Below, in pieces: positions 6,271 through 12,583 of a stretch of 12,583 nt of DNA. Under the pieces are notes generated by a model, which did no database searches, was not told the origin of the DNA, and saw only the letters and a program-made list of their open reading frames with translations. Source of the DNA: JAVBQJ01 sp031549115 (GTDB lineage Bacteria > Verrucomicrobiota > Lentisphaeria > Victivallales > Victivallaceae); assembly GCA_031549115.1 (NCBI GenBank), contig JAVBQJ010000108.1:1-12583 (forward strand), written 5' to 3'. The stretch's first letter is position 1. Every line of letters starts with the position of its first letter. The translations under genes were made by a program, and so were the position numbers.

Positions 6271-6570
6271 TAGAGCCGCGAAGCGGCGGTCTGCACTCCG
6301 TCATACGGAGGCACCGGTCCAGCAGGTGAATTCTGCTGGTCGATGCGAAGCGAAACCGAGGGGCTTGTCCCCGAGGGGGAAGAGCAAGCTCACGAATGTG
6401 AGCGTAGCGAGTCCCAGGCGGCAAAGCCGCCTCGAAAGGGGCGAAATCCAGGGAAGCGAGCCCACTGGCGAGCGCTTCCACCCGAGATAGCGATGGTGTA
6501 GATGGGATTGGAAGCGTGAGCGACAATCCCATCTACACATAGAGCGGACGAGGCACCGCACCGGCGGTGA
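6271..6570 (+). ncRNA. Structured non-coding element, copy 2 (long-arm form)
   Basis: A 300-base relative of 3882-4096, between the glycyl radical enzyme stop and its activase start. Its first 60 or so bases are identical to copy 1 apart from one change (T to G at 6310), which adds a pair to the second hairpin. The 14-base hairpin tip of copy 1 is replaced by 99 bases (6343-6441) with its own hairpins: GGGG-CTTGT-CCCC (6360-6372), GCTCAC-GAAT-GTGAGC (6388-6403) and AGGCGGC-AAA-GCCGCCT (6416-6432). The long stem is a perfect 15 bp (6496-6510 with 6524-6538) around the conserved loop GAAGCGTGAGCGA (6511-6523). The last hairpin is CACCGC-ACCG-GCGGTG. Apart from the arm, both copies have exactly equal length. 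It could be a leader of the activase mRNA, a processed RNA, or a non-autonomous mobile element. Confidence 0.75.
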
Positions 6571-6597
6571 ACATAAAACGAAGGAACAAAGGGAAAA

Positions 6598-7503
6598 ATG
6601 ACGACCGGTCTGGTGTTCGATCTCAAGAAGTTTGCCATTCACGACGGTCCGGGTATCCGGACGACGGTGTTTCTGAAAGGCTGCCCATTGCATTGTCTGT
6701 GGTGCCACAACCCGGAATCCCAGTCGCGGGAGCCGGAGATTTCGTTTGTCCCGAGCAAGTGCATCGGCTGCGGCTGGTGTTTCCGGAGTTGTCCGGCGCA
6801 CTGCCATGTGATGCGCGACGGCAAACATGTATTCGACCGCACCAACTGCGTGCGTTGCGGCATCTGCGTCCGGGAGTGTTACGCGCAGGCGCTGGAGCTG
6901 GTCGGGAAACCGATGACGGTGGAGGAGGTTTTGACCGAAGTGCTGAAAGACCGGCCGTTTTACGAACATTCCGGCGGCGGTATGACCATTTCCGGCGGCG
7001 AACCGATGGCGCAATACGATTTCACCCGCGAACTTCTGGAACGGGCGAAGCAGGAGGGACTGCATAACTGTCTCGATACCTCCGGCTTTGCGCTGTGGCG
7101 GCAATACGAGAAATTGCTGCCCTCGGTGGATATATTTCTGTATGACCTGAAAGCAACCGATCCGGCCCGCCATATGGAGCTGACCGGCGTGCCGCTGGAG
7201 CCGATCCTGCGCAATCTGGAGGCGCTGGACGCCGCCGGAGCCGAAACGATTTTGCGCTGCCCGCTGGTGCCGGGAGTAAACGACGACGACGCGCATTTGC
7301 TGGCGGTGGCGGCGATCGCGGAAAAGCTGCGCCATGTCCGGGAAATCACGCTGCACCCCTATCACCCGCTGGGCGAATCCAAGCTGGAACGCATGGGTTA
7401 CCAGGCCAAATGGCAAGGCGGCGTATTCGCGCCGGAGGAAACCGTCCGGCACTGGCTGGACACCATCGCGGGAGCAACCAGAGTCCCGGTGAGGAAAGCA
7501 TGA
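6598..7503 (+). CDS. Glycyl radical enzyme activase (radical SAM, two extra 4Fe-4S clusters)
   Basis: A 301-residue radical-SAM protein that cleaves S-adenosylmethionine to abstract the hydrogen from the glycyl loop of its partner, almost certainly the enzyme at 4145-6244. The N-terminal KKFAIHDGPGIRTTVFLKGC segment is typical. Cys29, Cys33 and Cys36 (GCPLHCLWCHNPE) bind the SAM cluster. A ferredoxin-like insert carries CIGCGWCFRSC (55-65) and CVRCGICVREC (84-94), the two extra 4Fe-4S clusters found in activases of dehydratase- and lyase-type glycyl radical enzymes but absent from the pyruvate formate-lyase activase itself. SGGGMTISGGEP (125-136) is the SAM-binding GGE motif. Ribosome site AAAGGG (6588-6593) lies four bases before ATG. 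The stop codon overlaps the next gene. Separation from the enzyme by the 300-base element is unusual, because these pairs are normally closely spaced. Confidence 0.93.
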   Translation: MTTGLVFDLKKFAIHDGPGIRTTVFLKGCPLHCLWCHNPESQSREPEISFVPSKCIGCGWCFRSCPAHCHVMRDGKHVFDRTNCVRCGICVRECYAQALELVGKPMTVEEVLTEVLKDRPFYEHSGGGMTISGGEPMAQYDFTRELLERAKQEGLHNCLDTSGFALWRQYEKLLPSVDIFLYDLKATDPARHMELTGVPLEPILRNLEALDAAGAETILRCPLVPGVNDDDAHLLAVAAIAEKLRHVREITLHPYHPLGESKLERMGYQAKWQGGVFAPEETVRHWLDTIAGATRVPVRKA

Positions 7504-7907
7504 AACGATTCGGAATCATCGCCGGGCTGGCCGCGCTGCTGGCATTAACGGGAAGCGGCTGCACTCTATGGTGGCTGCCGGAGGGAGACCCGCCGGAGGG
7601 GACCATCGTCGACAATACGCCGCCGGCCGAATATTCGCTGCCGGGCGCGGTAAACCGGATGGCGACGGCATTGATCGTGAAAGCGTCGCAGAACGATTGT
7701 TCCAGTGTGCCCGTGGGAGTCCGCGGCGATCTGATCGTATTGCCGGTCTGGACGCAGGCGGCGCAGATGCTGAACTGGAAGCGCGGCGAAACCGATTCGG
7801 AGTGGCAATTGGAAAGCATCCGGGAAAAAAATACCTGGCAGGTGCGCCTGCTCCGTAACAATGAGCCCGTCTGGCAGGATAAGGTGATTCTGCGTGAAGG
7901 CAAATAG
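7500..7907 (+). CDS. Small predicted lipoprotein of unknown function
   Basis: A 135-residue protein that I do not recognise. Residues 1-20 (MKRFGIIAGLAALLALTGSG) are a lipoprotein-type signal sequence, with Cys21 as the likely lipidated residue. The -3 position is Gly instead of the usual Leu, so the lipobox is not ideal. The mature part begins with a Pro/Glu-rich stretch (LPEGDPPEGT) followed by a small mixed alpha/beta region (LPGAVNRMATALIVKAS... to WQVRLLRNNEPVWQDKVIL). The layout is loosely reminiscent of LpoB-like envelope lipoproteins, but that is a guess. Its ATG overlaps the activase stop (ATGA, 7500-7503) and GAGGA (7491-7495) sits at good spacing, so the two are translationally coupled. 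An envelope lipoprotein co-translated with an activase has no obvious functional explanation. Confidence 0.7.
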   Translation: MKRFGIIAGLAALLALTGSGCTLWWLPEGDPPEGTIVDNTPPAEYSLPGAVNRMATALIVKASQNDCSSVPVGVRGDLIVLPVWTQAAQMLNWKRGETDSEWQLESIREKNTWQVRLLRNNEPVWQDKVILREGK

Positions 7908-8231
7908 CGACGCAGCGTCGGATACTCTGGTGTGGTAATTTTGACGGTGGGCGCGGGGCCGCATTGCGCCCCGGCAACCGCGGGGGCCTGCCCCTCCCAA
8001 CCCGGATCGCTCGCCGCTCGGCTTCACGTTTTTGCCGCCATCGGGCGGCAAAAACTCCATTCGCTGCTCACTCCCTGCCGGTCGTTCGGGCGCGACCCCC
8101 TCAGCGCGGCGTTGCCGCGCCGTTCGCCGGGGGAGGCTCCATGCCGCGCTCCTTGGCGCCTGCTTCGCGGCGCCAATTACTAGCGGCACGGTCGCGCCTG
8201 ACCGGCGCTCCGACCCGTGCGCGATCACGGG
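7908..8231. other. Hairpin-dense GC-rich non-coding region
   Basis: No gene is supported here. Perfect or near-perfect inverted repeats follow one another: CGACG-CAG-CGTCG (7908-7920), CGGGGC-8-GCCCCG (7954-7973), TTTTTGCCGCC-ATCG-GGCGGCAAAAA (8029-8054), GGTCG-8-CGACC (8080-8097), CCCCC (8096-8100) with GGGGG (8129-8133) enclosing GCGCGGC-GTT-GCCGCGC (8104-8120), TTGGCGCC-8-GGCGCCAA (8153-8176) and CCCGTG-6-CACGGG (8214-8231). This density suggests a structured repeat or RNA. It shares no obvious block with the elements at 3882 and 6271. Open frames across it are low-complexity and not coding-like. Confidence 0.5.
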
Positions 8232-8815
8232 CAGCTGACAATGCGAAAAAATACGCGTCACCGCACGTCACATCGCCGTGCCCATTCATGTTATGCGCCC
8301 AATCTCCATACACTGAAATAACAACTGTTCAGCAATACCGAAAAATATTACAAAAAAAATAGAATTATTGCTTTCATTTGTAAAAATGGGTGATATATTT
8401 GAAAATTGAGGGCGCTGCATGACAGCTATCGTTTGCGATAGACGGCGTGCGGCGATTATATATAACCGGGATTTTCCGGTGTTACGGGAAAAATGATTCG
8501 GGCTTTCGGGGGAAAAAATCTCCGGGGCCGGGCTGGTTTATAGCCGGATTCAGCTTGATAAGCCTGTCGAAGGCGATTTATGGTAGGAAGAGCAACAACA
8601 CCTTTTGTGCGAATTTTCAGAATAAAAGAGAATCGCGCGGGAGGAAAAAATTGTTTTACGCTGTGAGCAGTCCATTCGATTGATGCACCTGACAAGAGGT
8701 GAATCCGACGAATAAAGAACAGAAGTTCGGATGGTTGTGTTATCATAATTGATTCGTGTTCTGCCGGTCGAATTGTCTTTCTTTGCACCGCCCGTCAGTT
8801 TGGATGCGCACCGCA
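8232..8815. other. Long AT-rich gap upstream of rarA
   Basis: No convincing gene. A TATATT box (8394-8399) stands in AT-rich sequence with only a poor -35 match (CTTTCA, 8371-8376) 17 bases upstream. Downstream are a hairpin CTATCG-TTTG-CGATAG (8426-8441), an ACCGG-6-CCGGT repeat near 8465-8480, GGCT-7-AGCC near 8536-8550 and CACCT-6-AGGTG (8686-8701). This could be a long 5' leader of the rarA operon or hold a small RNA. It matches no riboswitch I know. A possible 25-codon reading frame is listed separately. Confidence 0.4.
8419..8496 (+). CDS. Possible 25-residue small protein
   Basis: ATG at 8419 is preceded by GAGGG (8408-8412) with a six-base spacer, and the frame ends at TGA 8494-8496, encoding MTAIVCDRRRAAIIYNRDFP followed by VLREK. 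The promoter-like TATATT lies just upstream, so the leader would be very short. It overlaps a small hairpin. A good ribosome site is the only support, and chance is a realistic explanation. Confidence 0.15.
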   Translation: MTAIVCDRRRAAIIYNRDFPVLREK

Positions 8816-10189
8816 ATGGAACAATTTGATTTTATAACCGACGACGCCGTACCGGAGTCCGCCGAGGAATCCCGGCAGGAACCGGAAAGCAGCGACAACG
8901 GGATGCCGCTGGCAGCCCGGATGCGCCCGACGTCGCTGAGCGAATATGCCGGTCAGCGGCATATCCTCGGTCCGGGTAAATTGCTGCGCCGCGCCATTGA
9001 AACCGACCACTTTTCCAGCCTGATCTTTTCCGGCCCTCCCGGCGTGGGGAAAACCAGTCTGGCGGAGCTGATTGCGCGGGAAACCGACGCCGAATTCATC
9101 CGGCTTTCCGGCGTGACCTCCACCGTCGCCGACATCCGCAAGGCCATCGCCAACGCGGTGATCCGGCAGAAAATTTCCAACCGGAAAACCATTCTTTTCA
9201 TCGATGAAATCCACCGTTTCAACAAGGCGCAGCAGGATTCGCTGTTGCCCGATGTCGAACACGGCCGGATCCGGCTGATCGGCGCCACCACCCACAACCC
9301 GCAATTTTATGTGGTCGGGGCATTGCTGTCGCGATCGATGGTATTTCAGCTTGAACCGATTTCCGAAGAAGACATCCGGATTCTGCTGGAGCGCGCCTGG
9401 CACGACCCGCGCGGCTACGGCAAGCGCAAACTCGAAATCACCCCCGAAGCATTGGCGTTTCTGGCACAAGCCTGCGAGGGCGATGCCAGGCGGTCGCTGA
9501 ATGCGCTGGAGCTGGCGGTGTCTTCGACCCACCCCGGCGCCGACGGCGTGATCCGGCTGACCGAGACGGACATGGCCGAATCGATCCAGCGCAAGATCAT
9601 TTCCTACGGGGACGACGGCCATTACGACACCGCGAGCGCGTTCATCAAAAGCATGCGCGGCAGCGACCCGGACGCGGCGATTTATTACCTGGCGAAAATG
9701 CTGGCGGCCGGAGAGGACATCCGTTTCATCGCCCGCCGGCTGATCATTTTCGCCAGCGAAGACATCGGCAACGCCGATCCGCGGGCGCTGCCTTTGGCGG
9801 TGGCGGCGTGGCAGGGGCTGGAAATGGTCGGCCTGCCGGAGGCGCGGATCCTTCTGGCCCAGGCAGTTACCTTTTGCGCGACCGCGCCGAAGAGCAACGC
9901 CAGCTACGAAGCCATCGGCGCCGCGCTGAGCGATGTCGAACACGACCGGGTGCAGCCGATTCCGCCGGCGCTGCGCGATCCGAATTCGGCGGGAGGCAAG
10001 GCCAACCACCATGGCGAAGGGTATCTTTACCCGCACGAGCATGGCGGCTACGTCCGGCAGGATTATCTGGCCGTGCCGAAGGTTTATTATCGGCCGCGCG
10101 AATCCGGATACGAGATAAAAATCCGGGAGCGCATGGAATATTACCGGGCCTGCGCCGCCGCCAAAGCAAGCGGGGGCAGCGATGATTGA
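8816..10189 (+). CDS. rarA: Replication-associated recombination protein A (RarA/MgsA), AAA+ ATPase
   Basis: A 457-residue cytosolic AAA+ ATPase of the clamp-loader family that acts at stalled or blocked replication forks. After a short acidic N-terminus comes PLAARMRPTSLSEYAGQRHI (31-50), the family signature for the start of the domain. Walker A is GPPGVGKT (73-80), Walker B ILFIDEIHRF (126-135), sensor 1 GATTHNP (156-162), and SR (172-173) supplies the arginine finger. The C-terminal part contains SEDIGNADPRAL and the AKSNASYEAI-like segment (here APKSNASYEAI) typical of the tetramerisation region, and ends with the HEHGGYVRQDYLAVP-type tail. Length matches the family. I chose ATG 8816; an in-frame ATG at 8804 and a TTG at 8756 are possible, and none has a clear ribosome site. 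It is the first gene of a three-gene overlapping operon. Confidence 0.93.
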   Translation: MEQFDFITDDAVPESAEESRQEPESSDNGMPLAARMRPTSLSEYAGQRHILGPGKLLRRAIETDHFSSLIFSGPPGVGKTSLAELIARETDAEFIRLSGVTSTVADIRKAIANAVIRQKISNRKTILFIDEIHRFNKAQQDSLLPDVEHGRIRLIGATTHNPQFYVVGALLSRSMVFQLEPISEEDIRILLERAWHDPRGYGKRKLEITPEALAFLAQACEGDARRSLNALELAVSSTHPGADGVIRLTETDMAESIQRKIISYGDDGHYDTASAFIKSMRGSDPDAAIYYLAKMLAAGEDIRFIARRLIIFASEDIGNADPRALPLAVAAWQGLEMVGLPEARILLAQAVTFCATAPKSNASYEAIGAALSDVEHDRVQPIPPALRDPNSAGGKANHHGEGYLYPHEHGGYVRQDYLAVPKVYYRPRESGYEIKIRERMEYYRACAAAKASGGSDD

Positions 10190-10742
10190 AGCGAGCAAGA
10201 AACAGTTGCGCGACACCTTTCTGGCCCGGCGACGGGCGCTGGCGCCGGAAGAGCGCGCCGCCGCCAACGAGCGTATCGTCGCGGCATTGCGCAATTGGGA
10301 ATTGCTGCAGCAGGCGCCGGTCATCGGCGCTTACGTCTCCGACGGCAGCGAACCGGATCTGGCGGCGTTGTTCGATGCCCGTTTCCGGTTTCCGCGCTGG
10401 AACGGAAACGGGTATGAAATGGCCGCCTGGAACGGCTCCTGGCATACCGGGCGTTACGGTTTGCCGGAACCCGACGGCGCAGCGGCGACGGAAGAGGAAT
10501 TGCGAAGCATGTTCTGGTTGATTCCGGGCGTGGCTTTCGATTTGCAGGGCGGGCGTCTGGGACGCGGCGGCGGCTGGTATGACCGGCTGCTGGAGCGTTC
10601 CGCAGGGGTCAAAGCCGGCGTTTTTTATGCCTGTCAACAGGCGCCGGAGGTGCCGGTGGCGCCTCATGACTGCCATTGGGAATGGCTGATTACAGAACAG
10701 CAGATCCGGCGACGGATCGATTCAACACGAAAGGGAAGATGA
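10182..10742 (+). CDS. 5-formyltetrahydrofolate cyclo-ligase
   Basis: A 186-residue enzyme (also called methenyltetrahydrofolate synthetase, YgfA/FAU1 type) that uses ATP to convert 5-formyltetrahydrofolate to 5,10-methenyltetrahydrofolate, salvaging this dead-end folate. The N-terminus KKQLRDTFLARRRALAPEE (6-24) matches the family's opening helix with its basic ATP-contacting residues. GLPEP (93-97) and LIPGVAFDLQGGRLGRGGGWYDRLL (113-137) form the substrate and nucleotide loops, and the latter is the most diagnostic motif. The ATG overlaps the 3' end of rarA by 8 bases, with a G-rich stretch (GCGGGGGC) upstream. Its own stop TGA (10740-10742) lies two bases before the chosen rny start, so all three genes are probably co-transcribed. 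Confidence 0.92.
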   Translation: MIEASKKQLRDTFLARRRALAPEERAAANERIVAALRNWELLQQAPVIGAYVSDGSEPDLAALFDARFRFPRWNGNGYEMAAWNGSWHTGRYGLPEPDGAAATEEELRSMFWLIPGVAFDLQGGRLGRGGGWYDRLLERSAGVKAGVFYACQQAPEVPVAPHDCHWEWLITEQQIRRRIDSTRKGR

Positions 10743-10744
10743 AT

Positions 10745-12334
10745 ATGGAATGGGGTATAGTTTTTTATCCGCTGGCTGCGGTCGCAGGTGTGGCGGTCGG
10801 ATTGGTGGTCGCCGCGCGCCTCCACGAGGCCCGGAGCCGGGCCGCGAATCAGGATGCCGACCAGACCCGGACGCGGGCGCAGAAAGAGGCCGACCGGATC
10901 GTCGAGGATGCCAAGCGCGACAGCGAACGCGTTCGCCGCGAAGCCAAGGTCGACGCCAAGGATGAAACGCAGAAGCTGCGCGACGAATGCGAACAGGAGC
11001 TGCGCGAACGCCGCCGGGAACAGCAGAAGGTCGAACAGCGCCTGACCCAGCGTGAAGAGTCGCTGGACCGCAAGAACGATTCGCTCGACGGCAAGCTGCG
11101 CAAACTGGAAACCCAAGAAAGCGAGCTGGATACCGTCCGCGAGCGCCTGCTCGGCCGCGAACAGGAATTGCAGAAGAGCCTGGAGCAGCAGATCAACGAA
11201 TTGCAGCATATCGCCCAGCTCGATCGCGAAACCGCCCGCAACATGCTGCTGGAAAAGCTGCAGAATGAAGTCCGCAACGAATCCGGTCTCCTGGTCCGCG
11301 ACTTGCTCGAAGAAGCCAAGCAGAAGGCCGAAAAAGAGTCGCGCCGTATTCTCACCTACGCAATTCAGCGTTACGCTTCGGATTGTACCTACGAGCGTAC
11401 CACCGCCAGCATTCCGTTGCCGAATGACGAAATGAAGGGCCGCATCATCGGCCGCGAAGGGCGCAATATCCGCGCCATCGAAGCCGCCACCGGTGTCAGC
11501 ATCCTGATCGACGATACCCCCGAAATGGTGGTCATCAGCTGCTTCGATCCGATCCGCAAGGAGGTCGCGCGCCAGTTGATGGAACGCCTGATCGGCGACG
11601 GCCGCATTCACCCGACCCGGGTCGAAGAGCTGGTAAAAAAGATCACCAAGGAGGTCGAGGACGACGCCTACGCCGCCGGCGAAGCCGCGGTCCTCGAAAC
11701 CGGCATTCAGGGCGTGTCGCCGGCGGTAATCAAGCTGCTGGGCCGTCTGAAATACCGCTACAGCTTCTCGCAGAATGTGCTGCAGCATTCGCTCGAGGCC
11801 GCCTATTTCATGGGCATGATCGCCGCCGAACTCGGCCTGGACGAGCAAAAAGCCAAACGCATCGGCCTCTTTCACGATATCGGCAAAGCCATCGACCATG
11901 AAATCGAAGGCTCCCACGCCCAGATCGGCGCCGACGTCCTGCGCAAGCACAACGAAGCCAAGGATGTCATTCACGCCGTCGCCGCGCACCACGCCGAAGT
12001 CGAACCGCAGAGCCTCTACGACGTTCTGATCAACGCCTGTGACACGTTGTCGGCCTCCCGCCCGGGCGCCCGCAGCGAAACCACCGAACTGTACTTGAAA
12101 CGTCTCGAACAGCTCGAAACCATCGCCCGCGACTTCCAGGGCGTCGAATCCTGCTTCGCGCTGCAGGCCGGCCGCGAAGTCCGCGTCGTCGTCACCCCCG
12201 AAAAGATCAACGAAGGCGACGCCCAGATGCTCGCCAAAGACATCTGCGGCCGCATCGAAAAAGAAATGAATTACCCCGGCCAGATCAAAGTCACCATCAT
12301 CCGCGAAACCCGCTCCGTCGAGTACGCGAAATAA
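10745..12334 (+). CDS. rny: Ribonuclease Y
   Basis: A 529-residue membrane-anchored endoribonuclease that initiates mRNA decay. Residues 4-25 are the N-terminal transmembrane anchor. About 28-205 form a long charged coiled coil. A KH RNA-binding domain follows, with KGRIIGREGRNIRAIE (231-246) carrying the GxxG-type loop. The HD hydrolase domain has QNVLQHSLE (His348), FHDIGKA (His377-Asp378), the AAHHAEVEP segment and NACDTLSASRPGARSE with Asp433. Length is close to B. subtilis RNase Y (520). I prefer ATG 10745 because AGGGAAG (10732-10738) then has a six-base spacer; ATG 10739 is only just beyond the same site, and a further upstream ATG at 10676 would overlap the cyclo-ligase. A G5/C5 hairpin followed by TTTT (12363-12387) may end the operon. 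Confidence 0.95.
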   Translation: MEWGIVFYPLAAVAGVAVGLVVAARLHEARSRAANQDADQTRTRAQKEADRIVEDAKRDSERVRREAKVDAKDETQKLRDECEQELRERRREQQKVEQRLTQREESLDRKNDSLDGKLRKLETQESELDTVRERLLGREQELQKSLEQQINELQHIAQLDRETARNMLLEKLQNEVRNESGLLVRDLLEEAKQKAEKESRRILTYAIQRYASDCTYERTTASIPLPNDEMKGRIIGREGRNIRAIEAATGVSILIDDTPEMVVISCFDPIRKEVARQLMERLIGDGRIHPTRVEELVKKITKEVEDDAYAAGEAAVLETGIQGVSPAVIKLLGRLKYRYSFSQNVLQHSLEAAYFMGMIAAELGLDEQKAKRIGLFHDIGKAIDHEIEGSHAQIGADVLRKHNEAKDVIHAVAAHHAEVEPQSLYDVLINACDTLSASRPGARSETTELYLKRLEQLETIARDFQGVESCFALQAGREVRVVVTPEKINEGDAQMLAKDICGRIEKEMNYPGQIKVTIIRETRSVEYAK

Positions 12335-12362
12335 GGTGTGTGTTGGTGAGGCTGAGGCTTCC

Positions 12363-12387
12363 GGGGGAGGGATAAGGCCCCCCTTTT
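12363..12387 (+). terminator. Possible intrinsic terminator after rny
   Basis: GGGGG (12363-12367) can pair with CCCCC (12379-12383), followed by TTTT (12384-12387). An overlapping alternative hairpin is CCCCTTT-TGAGG-AAAGGGG (12380-12398). Short stems and a short T run make this tentative. Confidence 0.35.
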
Positions 12388-12407
12388 GAGGAAAGGGGAT
12401 GCCTTCT

Positions 12408-12449
12408 CCCTCCCCCGTACCCCCTCCCTCATCCACCTCAAACCTTTTT
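12408..12449 (+). repeat. 42-bp pyrimidine-rich intergenic repeat, module A, right copy
   Basis: A direct copy of 49-90, with two substitutions by eye. It again ends in CTCAAACCTTTTT and is again next to palindromic DNA, here the imperfect hairpin at 12456-12490. Confidence 0.75.
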
Positions 12450-12455
12450 GTGCCA

Positions 12456-12490
12456 CGATTTACGGATTTGCTGCGCAAACCCATAAATCG
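12456..12490. repeat. 16-bp imperfect palindrome within the right-end repeat
   Basis: CGATTTACGGATTTGC (12456-12471) pairs with GCAAACCCATAAATCG (12475-12490) across a three-base loop, with two A-C mismatches. Outer sequences CAAACCTTTTTGTGC and GCAGAAAAGATTTG extend the symmetry with small gaps. This makes a miniature inverted-repeat unit bounded by CAAACCTTTT-like ends. Confidence 0.6.
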
Positions 12491-12512
12491 AAGCAGAAAA
12501 GATTTGGAACAC

Positions 12513-12560
12513 AGCTCATTTTTTGCCCAACGAGGCAAAAAATTACGTTGAAAAGGTTTG
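12513..12560 (-). repeat. 48-bp palindrome-bearing repeat, module B, right copy (inverted)
   Basis: The reverse complement of this stretch equals 80-127 at 44 of 48 positions, the differences being T/C transitions. Its hairpin is ATTTTTTGCC (12518-12527) with GGCAAAAAAT (12534-12543). Another CAAACC-like end follows on the complement at about 12571-12583, so the repeat array continues beyond the window. Confidence 0.75.
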
Positions 12561-12583
12561 GGACAACGGGGTGGAGGTTTGGA

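Noticed and set aside
4277..6532. 751-codon open frame on the complement strand
   Set aside because: It is antisense to the well-supported glycyl radical enzyme, is Arg/His/Gln-rich low-quality protein, and is an artefact of high GC content. The same holds for the long complement frames at 8795-10324 and 10664-12538.
7566..8261. 231-codon complement frame across the hairpin-dense region
   Set aside because: Half of it is antisense to the lipoprotein and the rest crosses serial palindromes; Gly/Arg/Pro-rich composition indicates a GC artefact.
8447..8683. 78-codon frame upstream of rarA
   Set aside because: It starts at GTG without a ribosome site, has no recognisable domain and no coding-like composition.
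1..12583. CRISPR arrays, tRNA and rRNA genes
   Set aside because: I saw no regularly spaced short repeats, no tRNA cloverleaf signature and no rRNA-like sequence in the window.

Overview
The window is GC-rich bacterial chromosome. The secreted protein at 1171-1731 has a PEP-CTERM-like C-terminus (PLPG, a short hydrophobic stretch, RKRRK). There is also a pseudopilin-like protein with a degenerate H-X9-DG tail, a glycyl radical enzyme pair and an RNase Y operon. Together these suggest an anaerobic or microaerophilic member of the Planctomycetota-Verrucomicrobiota-Lentisphaerota group, most likely Lentisphaerota (Victivallis-like). This placement is an inference from gene content; no marker gene or rRNA is present.

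Layout: (1) 1-140 holds intergenic repeat modules that recur at the right edge (12408-12560). (2) 141-851 is a DUF1835 protein. (3) 852-1170 is an AT-rich regulatory region with a near-consensus promoter and five TGACA/TGTCA words, driving the PEP-CTERM-like protein (1171-1731). (4) A strong hairpin terminator (1749-1780) sits between that gene and a convergent rRNA pseudouridine synthase (complement 1780-2505). (5) Divergent from the latter, rsmI (2579-3307) overlaps a secreted H-X9-DG-like protein (3300-3860). (6) A glycyl radical enzyme (4145-6244), its radical-SAM activase (6598-7503) and a small lipoprotein overlapping the activase by 4 bp (7500-7907). (7) About 900 bases without a convincing gene (7908-8815): a hairpin-dense GC-rich half, then an AT-rich half with a promoter-like site. 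(8) A tight operon of rarA/mgsA (8816-10189), 5-formyltetrahydrofolate cyclo-ligase (10182-10742) and rny (10745-12334).

The most interesting signal is a pair of homologous non-coding elements, 3882-4096 (215 bases) and 6271-6570 (300 bases), in the same orientation, one just upstream of the glycyl radical enzyme and one just upstream of its activase. Most loops and junctions are identical, but a 15-bp stem has changed on both sides: five of its pairs differ as full compensatory replacements. This is direct evidence for selection on RNA (or single-stranded DNA) structure. The entire length difference (85 bases) lies in one peripheral arm, which is a tetraloop hairpin in copy 1 and a multi-hairpin arm in copy 2. 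I do not recognise the family. Candidates are a mobile structured RNA (for example an IS200/IS605-type omega-RNA/HEARO-like element without its ORF) or a shared leader RNA controlling the enzyme and its activase.
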